Of a DNA stretch of 64,000 bases, positions 8,965 to 17,100 are shown one piece after another. How positions within the stretch are numbered: position 1 is the stretch's first letter; the number at the start of each line of letters is the position of its first letter. The stretch lies in NCBI GenBank assembly GCA_014237465.1, contig JABZFM010000003.1:152293-216292 (forward strand). Reading direction: 5' to 3'. This DNA is from Desulfobacteraceae bacterium (GTDB taxonomy: Bacteria > Desulfobacterota > Desulfobacteria > Desulfobacterales > Desulfosalsimonadaceae). The position numbers and the translations under genes are program-made. Below the pieces are notes generated by a model. It saw only the letters and a list, made by a program, of their open reading frames with translations. It was not told the DNA's origin and did no database searches.

Positions 8965-9351
8965 ATGATAGAATTAGATTTCAATAAAATGGGCGGACTG
9001 GCGCCGGCCATTGTTCAGGATAATGATACCGGCGAGGTATTGATGCTGGCCTTTATGAACAAAGAAGCCTGGGAAGCCACCTTAAAAACAGGTAAAGCGA
9101 CTTATTACAGCCGCTCCCGAAACCAATTATGGGTCAAGGGAGAAACCTCCGGCCATGTCCAGCTGGTAAAAGAGATCCGCGTGGACTGTGACAACGACAC
9201 CGTATTATTAAAAGTCGAACAGCTCGGCGGTGCCGCCTGCCACACCGGCTATAAAAGCTGTTTTTATCAAAAAGTGGAAAACAACACATTAACCATTACC
9301 GGGAAACCGATATTTGATCCCAACGAGGTATATAAAACCAAAGAGGAATAA
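8965..9351 (+). CDS. hisI: Phosphoribosyl-AMP cyclohydrolase
   Basis: Third step of histidine biosynthesis, hydrolytic ring opening of PR-AMP, zinc and magnesium dependent. The 128-residue monofunctional form shows the family signatures [45 protein letters not shown] and [12 protein letters not shown], with the Asp and Cys metal ligands. A GAGGA site precedes the ATG. hisG follows after five bases, so the two are translated from one message; the other his genes are not in this window. Confidence 0.97.
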   Translation: MIELDFNKMGGLAPAIVQDNDTGEVLMLAFMNKEAWEATLKTGKATYYSRSRNQLWVKGETSGHVQLVKEIRVDCDNDTVLLKVEQLGGAACHTGYKSCFYQKVENNTLTITGKPIFDPNEVYKTKEE

Positions 9352-9356
9352 TAAAA

Positions 9357-10232
9357 ATGCCCCCCCCATTAAAACTCGGCATCCCCAAAGGAAGCCTCCA
9401 GAATGCAACCATTGAACTGTTCAGGCGGTCCGGGTGGAAAATAAATGTTACCGAAAGAAATTATTTTCCGGATATCAATGATGACACCATCACATGCGCC
9501 CTTTGCCGTGCCCAGGAAATGTCCATTAATGTTGAAAGCGGAATTTTAGATGCCGGCCTGACCGGCCTGGACTGGATTGCGGAAAACAACTCGGACATTC
9601 ACGTGGTAAGCGACCTTGTCTACTCAAAAGTCAGCACCCGTCCGGCCCGATGGGTTATTGCCGTGGCCTATGATTCTTCGGTAAAGACCATTGAAGACCT
9701 TAAAGGCAAAACCATCTCCACTGAAATGATGAAATATACCCAACGGTTTTTTGCCGAAAAAGGGATTAATGTCAAAGTCAAATTTTCATGGGGGGCAACC
9801 GAAGCCAAAGTGGTATCCGGTCTGGCGGATGCCATTGTTGAGATCACCGAAACCGAAAGTACCATCAAGGCCCATGGGCTGCGAATTATCCATGAAATGA
9901 TGCAGACCAACACCCAGCTGATTGCCAATCACGACGCCTGGAAGATTCCGGAGAAACGGGAAAAGATTGAACAGATCGCCCTGCTGTTAAAAGGCGCACT
10001 CCTGGCTGAAAATATGGTGGGGCTGAAAATGAATGTGCCGAATACCGGCCTGGAAAAAATCGTTTCACTGCTGCCCAGTTTACATGCGCCGACTGTGGCG
10101 TCTTTGTACCAGTCCGACTGGTTTTCCGTTGAAACGGTTGTCAACTCCAATACGGTCCGCGACCTGATTCCCAATTTAATGAAGCACGGTGCCGAAGGGA
10201 TTGTTGAGTACCCCCTGAACAAAGTGGTATAA
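9357..10232 (+). CDS. hisG: ATP phosphoribosyltransferase, long form
   Basis: First, committed and feedback-inhibited step of histidine biosynthesis (ATP + PRPP to PR-ATP). At 291 residues it is the long HisG with a C-terminal ACT-like regulatory domain, so it does not need HisZ. KLGIPKGSLQNATIELF opens the catalytic domain, DAGLTGLDWIAE is typical, and GLADAIVEITETEST carries the phosphate-binding loop region. The C-terminal part (ENMVGLKMNVPNTGLEKIV onwards) is the histidine-sensing domain. A family A repeat starts three bases after its stop. Confidence 0.97.
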   Translation: MPPPLKLGIPKGSLQNATIELFRRSGWKINVTERNYFPDINDDTITCALCRAQEMSINVESGILDAGLTGLDWIAENNSDIHVVSDLVYSKVSTRPARWVIAVAYDSSVKTIEDLKGKTISTEMMKYTQRFFAEKGINVKVKFSWGATEAKVVSGLADAIVEITETESTIKAHGLRIIHEMMQTNTQLIANHDAWKIPEKREKIEQIALLLKGALLAENMVGLKMNVPNTGLEKIVSLLPSLHAPTVASLYQSDWFSVETVVNSNTVRDLIPNLMKHGAEGIVEYPLNKVV

Positions 10233-10234
10233 TT

Positions 10235-10359
10235 GATGGTTTCGCAAAAAACCCGAATTCTGTGTTCCGCTGCATTCTTCGTTTCTTCAAAGTACGCTTA
10301 GTACGAATCATCACTCAGAATTTGCGCGCCTTGAATTTGGGACTTTTTTCGTTGCCATC
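10235..10359 (+). repeat. Dispersed palindromic repeat, family A, copy A2
   Basis: 125 bases between hisG and engB. It starts GATGGTTTCGCAAAAAACCC and ends GACTTTTTTCGTTGCCATC; the terminal 26 bases or so are imperfect inverted repeats. Same orientation as A1. The left end is three bases after the hisG stop codon. Confidence 0.82.
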
Positions 10360-10373
10360 GAAAAAGTTAAGAT

Positions 10374-10964
10374 ATGATCATCAAATCAGCAGAATTTGTC
10401 GTAAGCGCCACCCGGCCCGGAAACTATCCGCCGGAAAACTTGCCGGAAATTGCGTTTGCCGGACGCTCCAATGTGGGAAAATCCACCCTGATCAATAAGC
10501 TGGTCAACCGGAAACACCTGGTGAAAACCAGTTCGACCCCTGGCCGGACCCAGCTTTTGAATTTTTTCAATATCAACGAAGCGTTTGTGTTCGTTGATCT
10601 ACCGGGGTACGGCTATGCCAAAGTACCGGAACGGGTAAAAAAAGACTGGGGCAAAATGATTGAAACATATCTTTCCACCCGGTCGACGTTAAAGGGCGTG
10701 GTGCTGATTCTTGATATCCGCCGCAACCCGGGCGAAGATGAGCACAACTTTATTTCATGGCTGCACCAGCAGGAAATCCCGACAATTTTAATCCTGACCA
10801 AGGCCGATAAGTTATCGAAAACCAAACAAAAAAAACAGGTCCAGCTCATTGAAAAGGCGCTTTCAATTAATCCGGAAGGATTAATATGCTTTTCGGCGAA
10901 AACACGCCAGGGACTGGATAATGTGTGGAAGGCTATTGAGTATTGTATTGAAGACTCAGAATAA
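10374..10964 (+). CDS. engB: Ribosome biogenesis GTPase EngB/YsxC
   Basis: Small essential GTPase acting in 50S subunit assembly. The 196 residues contain G1 GRSNVGKSTLINKLV, G2 TSSTPGRTQ, G3 DLPGYGYAKVP, G4 TKADKLSK and a G5-like CFSAKTRQG, which is the EngB pattern with no extra domains. Ribosome binding site is poor. Followed within seven bases by a 93-base palindromic element and then by era, so two ribosome-assembly GTPases are neighbours. Confidence 0.96.
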   Translation: MIIKSAEFVVSATRPGNYPPENLPEIAFAGRSNVGKSTLINKLVNRKHLVKTSSTPGRTQLLNFFNINEAFVFVDLPGYGYAKVPERVKKDWGKMIETYLSTRSTLKGVVLILDIRRNPGEDEHNFISWLHQQEIPTILILTKADKLSKTKQKKQVQLIEKALSINPEGLICFSAKTRQGLDNVWKAIEYCIEDSE

Positions 10965-10971
10965 CCTCAGA

Positions 10972-11064
10972 AGTCGGAGCGAAGCAGGAACTGCGTTATT
11001 CAGCCCGTGAAGTAGCACACTACGTCTTTAGGCTGAAATGCCTTGTTCCTGCAGCGCTCCGACT
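10972..11064. repeat. Long palindromic element, family E (single copy here)
   Basis: 93 bases that begin AGTCGGAGCGAAGCAGGAAC and end GTTCCTGCAGCGCTCCGACT, an almost perfect 19-20 bp inverted repeat around a centre that holds a second inverted pair (TCAGCC...GGCTGA, with GTAGcacaCTAC inside). It starts seven bases after the engB stop codon. It resembles the A-C elements in design but not in sequence. It could act as an mRNA 3' structure; there is no T-run, so it is not a standard terminator. Confidence 0.7.
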
Positions 11065-11125
11065 CCTGGAAAAATTGTGGTATAATTAAAAAATTATAAA
11101 TATCAGAGATATTTAAGGATCTGAA

Positions 11126-12037
11126 GTGACAGACATCAATGAACAATTTCAAGGTTTTAAATCCGGTTTTGCCGCCATTATCGGTGCGCCGAATGTGGGT
11201 AAGTCGACACTTTTAAACACCATGATCGGTGAAAAAATCTCGATTACATCGAGCAAGCCCCAGACCACCCGCAACCGGATTGCCGGGGTGTGTCATCAGT
11301 CCGGCTTTCAGATTGTATTTTTAGATACCCCGGGCATTCACATGAGCAAAAAACCATTGAACAGCAAAATGGTGGAAGTGGCCATGGCAGCCATCAATGA
11401 TGTGGATCTCGTCCTGCTGGTAATCGACGCGTCCAACCTGGAACCGGCATCAGAACAGTTGATTTTGAATAAACTCAGAGACGGCAGAAAGCCCCCGGCC
11501 ATCCTCGCAATTAATAAAATCGACAAGGTAAAAAAACCCAAACTGCTCAATTTAATCAATAAGTGGGCAAAAGCCTACACATTTGAAGAAATTATCCCGG
11601 TGTCCGCCATCGAAGGCACCCAGGTGGACGATCTGCTGACTGCCATGAAAAAACAGCTTCCGGACGGTCCCCCGTATTTCCCGGAAGACATGATCACGGA
11701 TATGCCGGAACGGTTTATCGCCGCGGAAATGATCCGCGAAAAAGTTTTTGAGCTGACCGCCCAGGAAATCCCGTTTTCAACAGCGGTTACCATTGAGGCG
11801 TTTGAAGAACTTTCCAAAAAAAATCTGGTCCGTATCCATGCTGCCATTCATATTGAACGAAAATCCCAGAAAGGGATCATTATCGGGAAACAGGGTGCTA
11901 TGCTCCGTCAGATCGGCGAAGCCGCCCGGCTTGACATTGAGCGAATGGTGGGCACACGGGTTTTTTTAAAGCTCTTTGTCCGGATTGAAAAAAACTGGAG
12001 CAAGGATGCCAGAGCCATGAGAAAACTGGGATATTAA
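11126..12037 (+). CDS. era: GTPase Era
   Basis: Essential 16S rRNA-binding GTPase in 30S maturation. 303 residues: N-terminal G domain with IIGAPNVGKSTLLNTMIG (G1), SKPQTTRN (G2), LDTPGIH (G3), AINKIDKV (G4), VSAIEG (G5), then the KH domain KKGIIIGKQGAMLRQIGEAA with the GxxG loop and the basic end RIEKNWSKDARAMRKLGY. Start is GTG at 11126 with an AAGGA site upstream. Confidence 0.97.
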   Translation: MTDINEQFQGFKSGFAAIIGAPNVGKSTLLNTMIGEKISITSSKPQTTRNRIAGVCHQSGFQIVFLDTPGIHMSKKPLNSKMVEVAMAAINDVDLVLLVIDASNLEPASEQLILNKLRDGRKPPAILAINKIDKVKKPKLLNLINKWAKAYTFEEIIPVSAIEGTQVDDLLTAMKKQLPDGPPYFPEDMITDMPERFIAAEMIREKVFELTAQEIPFSTAVTIEAFEELSKKNLVRIHAAIHIERKSQKGIIIGKQGAMLRQIGEAARLDIERMVGTRVFLKLFVRIEKNWSKDARAMRKLGY

Positions 12038-12086
12038 AACACAGAAAAGCTTAAATAAACAGATTGTTATGAGAAAATTGATGTTC

Positions 12087-12107
12087 TTCAGCCTTCAGCC
12101 TTCAACC
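12087..12107 (-). repeat. Heptamer tandem repeat (GGYTGAA)3, element D2
   Basis: Three units TTCAGCC/TTCAGCC/TTCAACC on the plus strand, i.e. GGTTGAA GGCTGAA GGCTGAA on the minus strand. The surrounding ATGTTCTTCAG...CCTAAA is shared with the element at 17080 and the unit is the same as the 14-unit tract at 37340. It lies directly before the ATP-grasp start. Confidence 0.85.
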
Positions 12108-12123
12108 TAAACACCTAATTACG

Positions 12124-12960
12124 ATGATCCTCTCCTTTCACCCCATTATCGTTGCAGACAAAAATATCATTTGCGCCGGACGAGACCCCGGCAAAGAAGA
12201 GCTTGACGCCATCAAACAGGCGGATGCTGTTATCCTCCCCCAGGGATGCAGACAAACGTTATATGACATGGCCGTTGCCCATTGTCAGAATATTTTCCCT
12301 GATTATCACGCCAAATTTAAATTCCCCGGAAAAATTGGCCAGACAGGGCTTTTTGCGCATTTTGACCTGCCCTGCCCGCGAACTGAAACATTCACATCAC
12401 TTGACGATTTTTTTCATAAAACCCGCCCATCCCATCAGGCATTGAGTTTTGATTATCCTTTTGTATTTAAATTTGACTGGGGCGGTGAAGGGGATAATGT
12501 CAAACGAATCAATTCGTTAGCAGAATTTGATAGCATTCTTGCAAAAGCAGCCTCCTGTGAACGCACCGGCCAATATGGGTTTATAATTCAGGAATTTATT
12601 CAGACAGACAACCGCTCCCTCAGAGTTGCGGTGATCGGGCAAAAACGGATTTCCTACTGGCGGACCCAGTCCGATCCGGATCAATTCGGTACAGCGATCG
12701 CAAAAGGCGCTGAAATTGATTCAGATTCTGACCCGGTCAAGCAGCGCACCGGCATCAAAATGGTTAACCGCCTGTGTGAAAAAACCGGAATCAACCTGGC
12801 CGGTATTGACCTGATTTTCCCTGAAACATCCGGCACCGCTGATCCGTTATTTCTGGAAATCAATTATTTCTTCGGCAGAACCGGTATCGGCGGTTCGGAA
12901 CGGTTTTACGGACTCCTGGAGGAAGAGGTCAGGATTTGGCTTAAAAATTTGGGATTTTGA
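12124..12960 (+). CDS. ATP-grasp domain protein (RimK/glutathione-synthetase-like)
   Basis: 278-residue predicted ATP-dependent carboxylate-amine or carboxylate-thiol ligase. Visible pieces: an N-terminal pre-ATP-grasp part (DAVILPQGCRQTLYDMA), the first ATP lid FPFVFKFDWGGEGDNVKRI-like region (YPFVFKFDWGGEGDNV), QEFIQTDNRSLRVAVIGQK for adenine and substrate contacts, and the metal-binding end LAGIDLIFP...PLFLEINYFFGRTG. Homologues are often annotated simply as ATP-grasp protein; the substrate is unknown. No clear ribosome binding site is seen before ATG 12124. An HNH gene follows 51 bases later on the same strand. Confidence 0.8.
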   Translation: MILSFHPIIVADKNIICAGRDPGKEELDAIKQADAVILPQGCRQTLYDMAVAHCQNIFPDYHAKFKFPGKIGQTGLFAHFDLPCPRTETFTSLDDFFHKTRPSHQALSFDYPFVFKFDWGGEGDNVKRINSLAEFDSILAKAASCERTGQYGFIIQEFIQTDNRSLRVAVIGQKRISYWRTQSDPDQFGTAIAKGAEIDSDSDPVKQRTGIKMVNRLCEKTGINLAGIDLIFPETSGTADPLFLEINYFFGRTGIGGSERFYGLLEEEVRIWLKNLGF

Positions 12961-13011
12961 TTCGGATACAAAAACCAACTTTCTGCAAGACAACTTGCAA
13001 ACAGGATCACG

Positions 13012-13308
13012 ATGAACGGATTTTCATACGTTCCGGATGATGACGAAATCAGACGGGAAAAAAACAAGGCCAGAGAACTGCGGACGTCCCAATGGTGGAA
13101 ACGGAAATGCGCCGAAGGCGTCTGCTATTACTGCAACAACAGGTTTCCGACAAAAGAGCTGACCATGGACCATATCGTACCCATTGCCCGGGGCGGAAAA
13201 AGCACAAAAAACAATGTGGTCCCCTGCTGTAAGGCATGTAATACCGAGAAAAAATCAAAACTATTAATGGAGTGGAAGCCGATTTCGGATTCAAACAGCA
13301 CCGATTAA
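13012..13308 (+). CDS. HNH endonuclease-domain protein
   Basis: 98-residue protein with a complete single HNH (beta-beta-alpha metal) fold: VCYYCNNRF provides one zinc pair, MDHIVPIARGGKSTKNNVVPCC gives the catalytic His, Asn and second Cys set, then KACNTEKKSKLL. This is the stand-alone HNH type common in bacteria near restriction or phage genes, but no restriction partner is visible here. It could act as a nicking or repair nuclease. It sits behind the ATP-grasp gene and may be cotranscribed with it. Confidence 0.85.
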   Translation: MNGFSYVPDDDEIRREKNKARELRTSQWWKRKCAEGVCYYCNNRFPTKELTMDHIVPIARGGKSTKNNVVPCCKACNTEKKSKLLMEWKPISDSNSTD

Positions 13309-13631
13309 GCCGCTCTCCAAGCGCTTGCTTCCTTGCCTGCCGTCCTGCCCATAATATTTTCCCCTTTATTAATTTATCCTTGACAAGCTGTGTTCAGAAC
13401 CTTAATCTCAAATTGAGCATATGCCCATAAATTCTGCTTTTAAAATCAGTGAACTTAAACAATTTTGAAGAGGCCCGAACGTAAGGGGCCACCGGAGTTA
13501 TAAAATTTAACCGGATATTTCCGGTCAACGCAGTGTGCTGGTTATCAACCCACTATATTGCAAAAAAATATAAACTGGGGTATTGCAAAAAATAGAACCT
13601 TAACGTTAATTCAAGGATCAGGAGAATTAAA
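13309..13631. other. Gene-free stretch upstream of the NifX-like gene
   Basis: About 320 bases with no convincing gene. It holds a possible hairpin GGCCCgaacgtaagGGGCC near 13472-13490 and two direct copies of TATTGCAAAAAA at 13555 and 13581, spaced 26 bases, about 50-80 bases before the NifX-like start. The direct repeats could be regulator sites; no family can be named. Confidence 0.4.
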
Positions 13632-13979
13632 ATGAGATTTGCAATCCCCGTTGCAAAAGGCATACTGACCATGCATTTTGGTCACGCAAAAGAATTCGTG
13701 ATCATGGATGTTGACGGAAATAAAGTTAAAAATAAAAAAGTACTTACACCGCCGCTCCATGCCCCGGGCGTGTTGCCCAAATGGTTAAAAGAACTCGGCG
13801 TAAACATCATTATTGCCGGCGGCATGGGCGCCAGCGCGGTGCAGCTGTTTGGTGAATGCGGTATCAAGGTAATTACCGGGGCGCCGACCATTGAACCTGA
13901 AAAGCTGATTCAGCATTATCTGGACAATACACTGTTAACGACTTTTAATGCCTGCGATCACAAAGGGGGCGGGCATTAA
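13632..13979 (+). CDS. NifX/NifB-associated dinitrogenase cofactor-type small protein
   Basis: 115-residue member of the NifX/NafY/C-terminal NifB domain family: MRFAIPVAKGILTMHFGHAKEF at the start, then LKELGVNIIIAGGMGASAVQLFGECGIKVITG, the conserved glycine-rich core. Stand-alone members in sulfate reducers and archaea bind or shuttle Fe-S or Fe-Mo-type clusters, and are not by themselves evidence of nitrogen fixation. A CAGGAG site precedes the ATG. The C-terminal CDHKGGGH could bind metal. A membrane-anchored MBL gene follows after 23 bases and is likely cotranscribed. Confidence 0.88.
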   Translation: MRFAIPVAKGILTMHFGHAKEFVIMDVDGNKVKNKKVLTPPLHAPGVLPKWLKELGVNIIIAGGMGASAVQLFGECGIKVITGAPTIEPEKLIQHYLDNTLLTTFNACDHKGGGH

Positions 13980-14002
13980 AAATTAAAATTTGAGGAAACG
14001 CC

Positions 14003-14995
14003 ATGATTGCCCTATACATTTTTTTAGTTCTGACTGCTTTTATCGCGCTGATTTTAGCAAAAAAAATCCTTCAGTTAAAAAAAGGAAAAAAACTGGCAGA
14101 TGCCCAGGTCGCCGGTATGAAAATAAGCAAACTGGCATCGCCCGGGACCGTCAAAGCGCTTTCAATCCTTCCGCTGATAGATTATTATACGGATAACGCG
14201 GATTTAAAAACAGAACCCGGAGTCTCCTATCTGGTTTCAGCCGATGCGACCAATATCTTACTGGATGTCGGCTTTAACAAAAAAAAGGAGCACCCGTCAC
14301 CGCTGCTCCAGAACATGAAAACACTGGGCATCTCAGAATCGGATCTGGATATGATTTTTATCAGCCACCCGCATCTGGACCATCTGGGGGGGATGACGGA
14401 ACAGAAAGAAAAAACATTCAGTTTCTCTAAGGGCCCTGTGTCCCTACCGAATATACCGGTATATTCGCCGGTCAAAATCTCTGCCTCCAGGTGGAACCCG
14501 GGCCCGGAAACGAAAGTGATTACAGATCCCGCGGTCTTAAAAGAAGGAATCGTCAGCATCGGCGTCATTCCACGATTTTTATTCCTCATGGGACATACCC
14601 TGGAAAATGCACTGGCCATCAATGTTGAAGGCAAAGGGATTGTCCTGGTCATCGGGTGCGGCCATCAGACCATTGAACGGATTATTGAACGGACCCGAGC
14701 CCTGTTTGACGAACCAATCTACGCAATTATCGGCGGCCTCCATTACCCGGTACACGGCGGCAGGATCATGATCGGCCCTATCAATATTCAAAGGCTTGTC
14801 GGCTCAGACAGACCACCGTGGGTCAGCATTCGTGAATCCGACGTGCAAAGTGCCATTGCAGCGATCAAAAGTGTGTCCCCCAAAATCGTTGCCTTGTCCC
14901 CCCATGACAGCTCCGACTGGTGTATTGATCAGTTTAAACAGGCATTCGGAGATACCTATGTGGATGTGAAGGTCGGACAAAAAATCGTGATCTAA
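14003..14995 (+). CDS. Membrane-anchored MBL-fold metallo-hydrolase
   Basis: 330 residues: one N-terminal transmembrane helix (ALYIFLVLTAFIALILA) followed by a basic stretch and an MBL domain with FISHPHLDHLGGMT (HxHxDH metal motif), VIGCGHQTIERI with another His ligand, and GGLHYPVHGGR. The arrangement with the catalytic domain on one short anchor resembles the 7,8-dihydropterin-6-methyl-4-(beta-D-ribofuranosyl)-aminobenzene-5'-phosphate synthase-like MBL proteins of anaerobes, but the substrate is not readable. A GAGGAA site precedes ATG 14003. Pairing with the NifX-like protein suggests a cofactor- or cluster-related role, by inference. Confidence 0.82.
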   Translation: MIALYIFLVLTAFIALILAKKILQLKKGKKLADAQVAGMKISKLASPGTVKALSILPLIDYYTDNADLKTEPGVSYLVSADATNILLDVGFNKKKEHPSPLLQNMKTLGISESDLDMIFISHPHLDHLGGMTEQKEKTFSFSKGPVSLPNIPVYSPVKISASRWNPGPETKVITDPAVLKEGIVSIGVIPRFLFLMGHTLENALAINVEGKGIVLVIGCGHQTIERIIERTRALFDEPIYAIIGGLHYPVHGGRIMIGPINIQRLVGSDRPPWVSIRESDVQSAIAAIKSVSPKIVALSPHDSSDWCIDQFKQAFGDTYVDVKVGQKIVI

Positions 14996-15181
14996 GGGCT
15001 CGCTCAAAAATAACTTCACATTTTGATGCAAAAGATTTCAAAGATGTTTATAAATTCGGGGCAAAAATTATTAGCTCCAAACAGTTATTGGAGGCAATAA
15101 AATGGGAGCATTAAGCCCTGAGATTACCTGAATCCATACATCGCCATATTCGAGACATCGCAAACCATATTGGAGGTAATT

Positions 15182-15691
15182 ATGAAAAAGAGCATAATCA
15201 TTTTTGTAATATTATTGTTGGGTATTATGTTTACCGCACAATCTTCAGTTGCAGGGCCGCATCGGCTTGGAGTTGGATGGCAGTGGTGGCAAACTATTGA
15301 TGATATAGATTTTGATAATTTTGATGAAAAAGGATATGCGTGGATGTTCACATATCAATACAAACCATCACTACTCGGTTGCCAACTTGATCTTGAATTT
15401 TCCAACCAGAAACTTGGCAGCAGGTCTAGAAATGTTATTAGCCCCGTGGCTTATGTTCTTTTAGGTGGTCTGATATACGGAGGACTCGGCATTGGATCCA
15501 ATTACGCTAGCGACAACTGGACAGATCCATTTTATGCTTTAAGACTGGGCCTTGATTTTACGCTTTTCGAAAAATTTCATCTTGATGTCAATGCTAACTA
15601 CAGGTTTGAGGATTGGGATTATGATAAAGTGGTAGAAGATATTGATACCGATACAATCACACTGGGGCTTGCGGTTAGGTATGAGTTTTAA
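15182..15691 (+). CDS. Small outer-membrane beta-barrel protein
   Basis: About 169 residues from ATG 15182, which has TTGGAGG at the right distance. A signal peptide (KKSIIIFVILLLGIMFTAQSSVAG) precedes alternating polar/aromatic strands (GVGWQWWQTI, AWMFTYQYKP, CQLDLEFSNQ, ALRLGLDFTLF, FHLDVNANYRF) and the chain ends with LAVRYEF, the terminal Phe being the usual BAM recognition signal. Size fits an 8-stranded barrel. The cargo or function is unknown. It lies beside degraded mobile DNA, and its AT-richer codons differ from the flanking housekeeping genes. Confidence 0.75.
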   Translation: MKKSIIIFVILLLGIMFTAQSSVAGPHRLGVGWQWWQTIDDIDFDNFDEKGYAWMFTYQYKPSLLGCQLDLEFSNQKLGSRSRNVISPVAYVLLGGLIYGGLGIGSNYASDNWTDPFYALRLGLDFTLFEKFHLDVNANYRFEDWDYDKVVEDIDTDTITLGLAVRYEF

Positions 15692-15760
15692 TCGGTATGA
15701 ACTTTTAAAATATCATACAGTCTATTATAGGGCTTTCTATAAAAGTCAGATTTCTCAATA

Positions 15761-16180
15761 TCAGCTTAATCTTTGCTTATAATTTTCCAGCCCGGCCCCA
15801 AAATTCAAATCATTAAAAAGCCAAAAAAGAATGCCTTTGAGCCATCTTTCCAGATTCATTACAAGAAATGTCAGCAGTATGGCACTCTCTAAACTGATTC
15901 GATCCACATAGCTGTACCCTATCAAGCTGACTGAAATCTTGGCGCCAAACTCAGTAGCCGCCCAGGCTTGCCCCGCTTGCTCGGTCTGACATGGGGCTGA
16001 GAAATGCTCACGATCCGATCCGCTATTCTGTTGGAATGATTGTCATGCATCCATTTCTGCTGGCGATAGACCTCGGCAGAGACCAGCAATTTTTTATACA
16101 CCCGACAATCCAGCAAAAACAGCGAGCTTTGACAGCTCAATTGACCAATGCTTTTCAGGTTGCGATGGCAAAGTAAAAAG
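15761..16180 (-). pseudogene. Degenerate IS transposase (IS5/IS1182-like DDE type), frameshifted and internally deleted
   Basis: Minus-strand translation gives recognisable transposase pieces in two frames: VYKKLLVSAEVYRQQ and DRIVSISQPHVRP in one frame, then after a shift near 15960 TEFGAKISVSLIGYSYVDR, running directly into TFLVMNLERWLKGILF in the same frame. In intact elements these last two blocks are separated by well over a hundred residues that carry DDE residues, so the middle is deleted. No intact copy is in the window. Family assignment rests on recalled motif similarity. Confidence 0.75.
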
Positions 16181-16197
16181 CATTTTCAAACACTCCC

Positions 16198-16332
16198 GGT
16201 TGCACCGTTAAAAAACTGACCGAAGCAGATGCAATTATTTTCGGAACACCGACCCGGTTCGGCAACCGAAGGTCCCAGACATATCTGCAAACCCAAACCG
16301 GAGAAATCAATTTTGTCTGCATTGCCTGCTAA
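16198..16332 (+). pseudogene. wrbA-like flavodoxin fragment
   Basis: Plus-strand frame VKKLTEADAIIFGTPTRFGN matches the conserved FMN-contact segment of WrbA-type NAD(P)H:quinone oxidoreductases (ADAIIFGTPTRFGNM), followed by a decayed SQTYLQTQTGEINF in place of the usual MRQFLDQTGGLW, and a stop at 16330. There is no start and the rest of the gene is missing. It abuts the broken transposase, consistent with disruption by that element. Confidence 0.7.
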
Positions 16333-16479
16333 ATATTTAGTATTTTCTTGTTTTTATTGACATCACAGGCAATAGTTGATAATTTTTTGCCGGTTTCTTG
16401 TAAATTCACATATAATATAAATATAATGTGTTAGGTTATTTTTCGGAAATCTTTACGATGACAAGGAGGGTGAGTAAAA

Positions 16480-16947
16480 ATGAAAGGCAAACGAATTTTT
16501 TTATTATTGGCAATCGTTGGTGTTGCGATGTTTCTTTTCGGCGCATCCATCAATGCAAACGAATCAGGAGCTGTTGATGATGTTTTTGAAATGAATAATA
16601 CAGAAGCTTTTGCCAAGCACAAAAAGAGTATTTGTATGTTCACTCATAAAAAACATACTGCCGCGGAACCAGATGGCTACGGAATCGCCTGCGGCGAATG
16701 TCACCATGATGACAACGGAAAACCGCTGGAACTCAAAGAAGGGGATGCGGTCCAGGGCTGCATGGAATGTCATGATAAAGCGGAAAAACCCAAAAAACCA
16801 AAAGGGATTGCCAAAGAAGAATGGAAAGAAATGCAGCTTGAATATTACTATGGCGCAGTTCACAGTAACTGTATTGACTGCCACAAAACAGGCGGTGCCG
16901 GTCCGGTTAAATGTGCGGAGTGTCATCCCAAACCGGAAAAAAAATAG
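16480..16947 (+). CDS. Class III tetrahaem cytochrome c (cytochrome c3-type)
   Basis: Periplasmic electron carrier typical of sulfate reducers, passing electrons from periplasmic hydrogenases or formate dehydrogenases to membrane complexes. 155 residues with a signal peptide (RIFLLLAIVGVAMFLFGASINA) and four haem c motifs CGECH, CMECH, CIDCH and CAECH. FTHKKHTAAE supplies axial His residues. Four haems in about 130 mature residues match type I c3. Strong AAGGAGGGTG site before the ATG. A bidirectional terminator separates it from the dsr operon that ends on the opposite strand. Confidence 0.93.
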   Translation: MKGKRIFLLLAIVGVAMFLFGASINANESGAVDDVFEMNNTEAFAKHKKSICMFTHKKHTAAEPDGYGIACGECHHDDNGKPLELKEGDAVQGCMECHDKAEKPKKPKGIAKEEWKEMQLEYYYGAVHSNCIDCHKTGGAGPVKCAECHPKPEKK

Positions 16948-16976
16948 TCTTTAATTATAGAAACTTTATAAAAAAT

Positions 16977-17016
16977 AAAAGCCGGGCGTATAAATCTCAT
17001 ATGCCTGGCTTTTTCT
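16977..17016. terminator. Bidirectional intrinsic terminator between cytochrome c3 and dsrN
   Basis: AAAAGCCGGGC (16977-16987), a 15-base loop, then GCCTGGCTTTTT (17003 onwards) forms a GC stem with a T-run on the plus strand, and A-run plus TTTTATTTTTT on the minus strand, so it can end both the cytochrome gene and the leftward dsr transcript. Confidence 0.85.
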
Positions 17017-17079
17017 ATGTTAAATGATAGCAGCAACTCAGGAACAATTCAATCTGCAGAAAATTGTCACCCCATGTTC

Positions 17080-17100
17080 TTCAGTCTTCAGTCTTCAGCC
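17080..17100 (-). repeat. Heptamer tandem repeat (GRCTGAA-type)3, element D3, inside the dsrN 3' end
   Basis: TTCAGTC TTCAGTC TTCAGCC on the plus strand, i.e. GGCTGAA GACTGAA GACTGAA on the minus strand. The units are translated as the last residues of DsrN (LKTED) and the stop codon. Same flank (ATGTTCTTCAG) as element D2 at 12087. Confidence 0.82.

Noticed and set aside
13555..13592. Sigma-54 promoter before the NifX-like gene
   Set aside because: TGGGGTATTGCA does not have the right -24/-12 GG-GC spacing.
13632..13979. Evidence for nitrogen fixation from the NifX-like gene
   Set aside because: Stand-alone NifX-domain proteins are common in non-diazotrophs and no nifHDK is here.
15102..15131. 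Tiny 9-codon ORF with a TTGGAGG site before the barrel gene
   Set aside because: Too short, no conservation evidence; it may be a leader peptide but cannot be supported.
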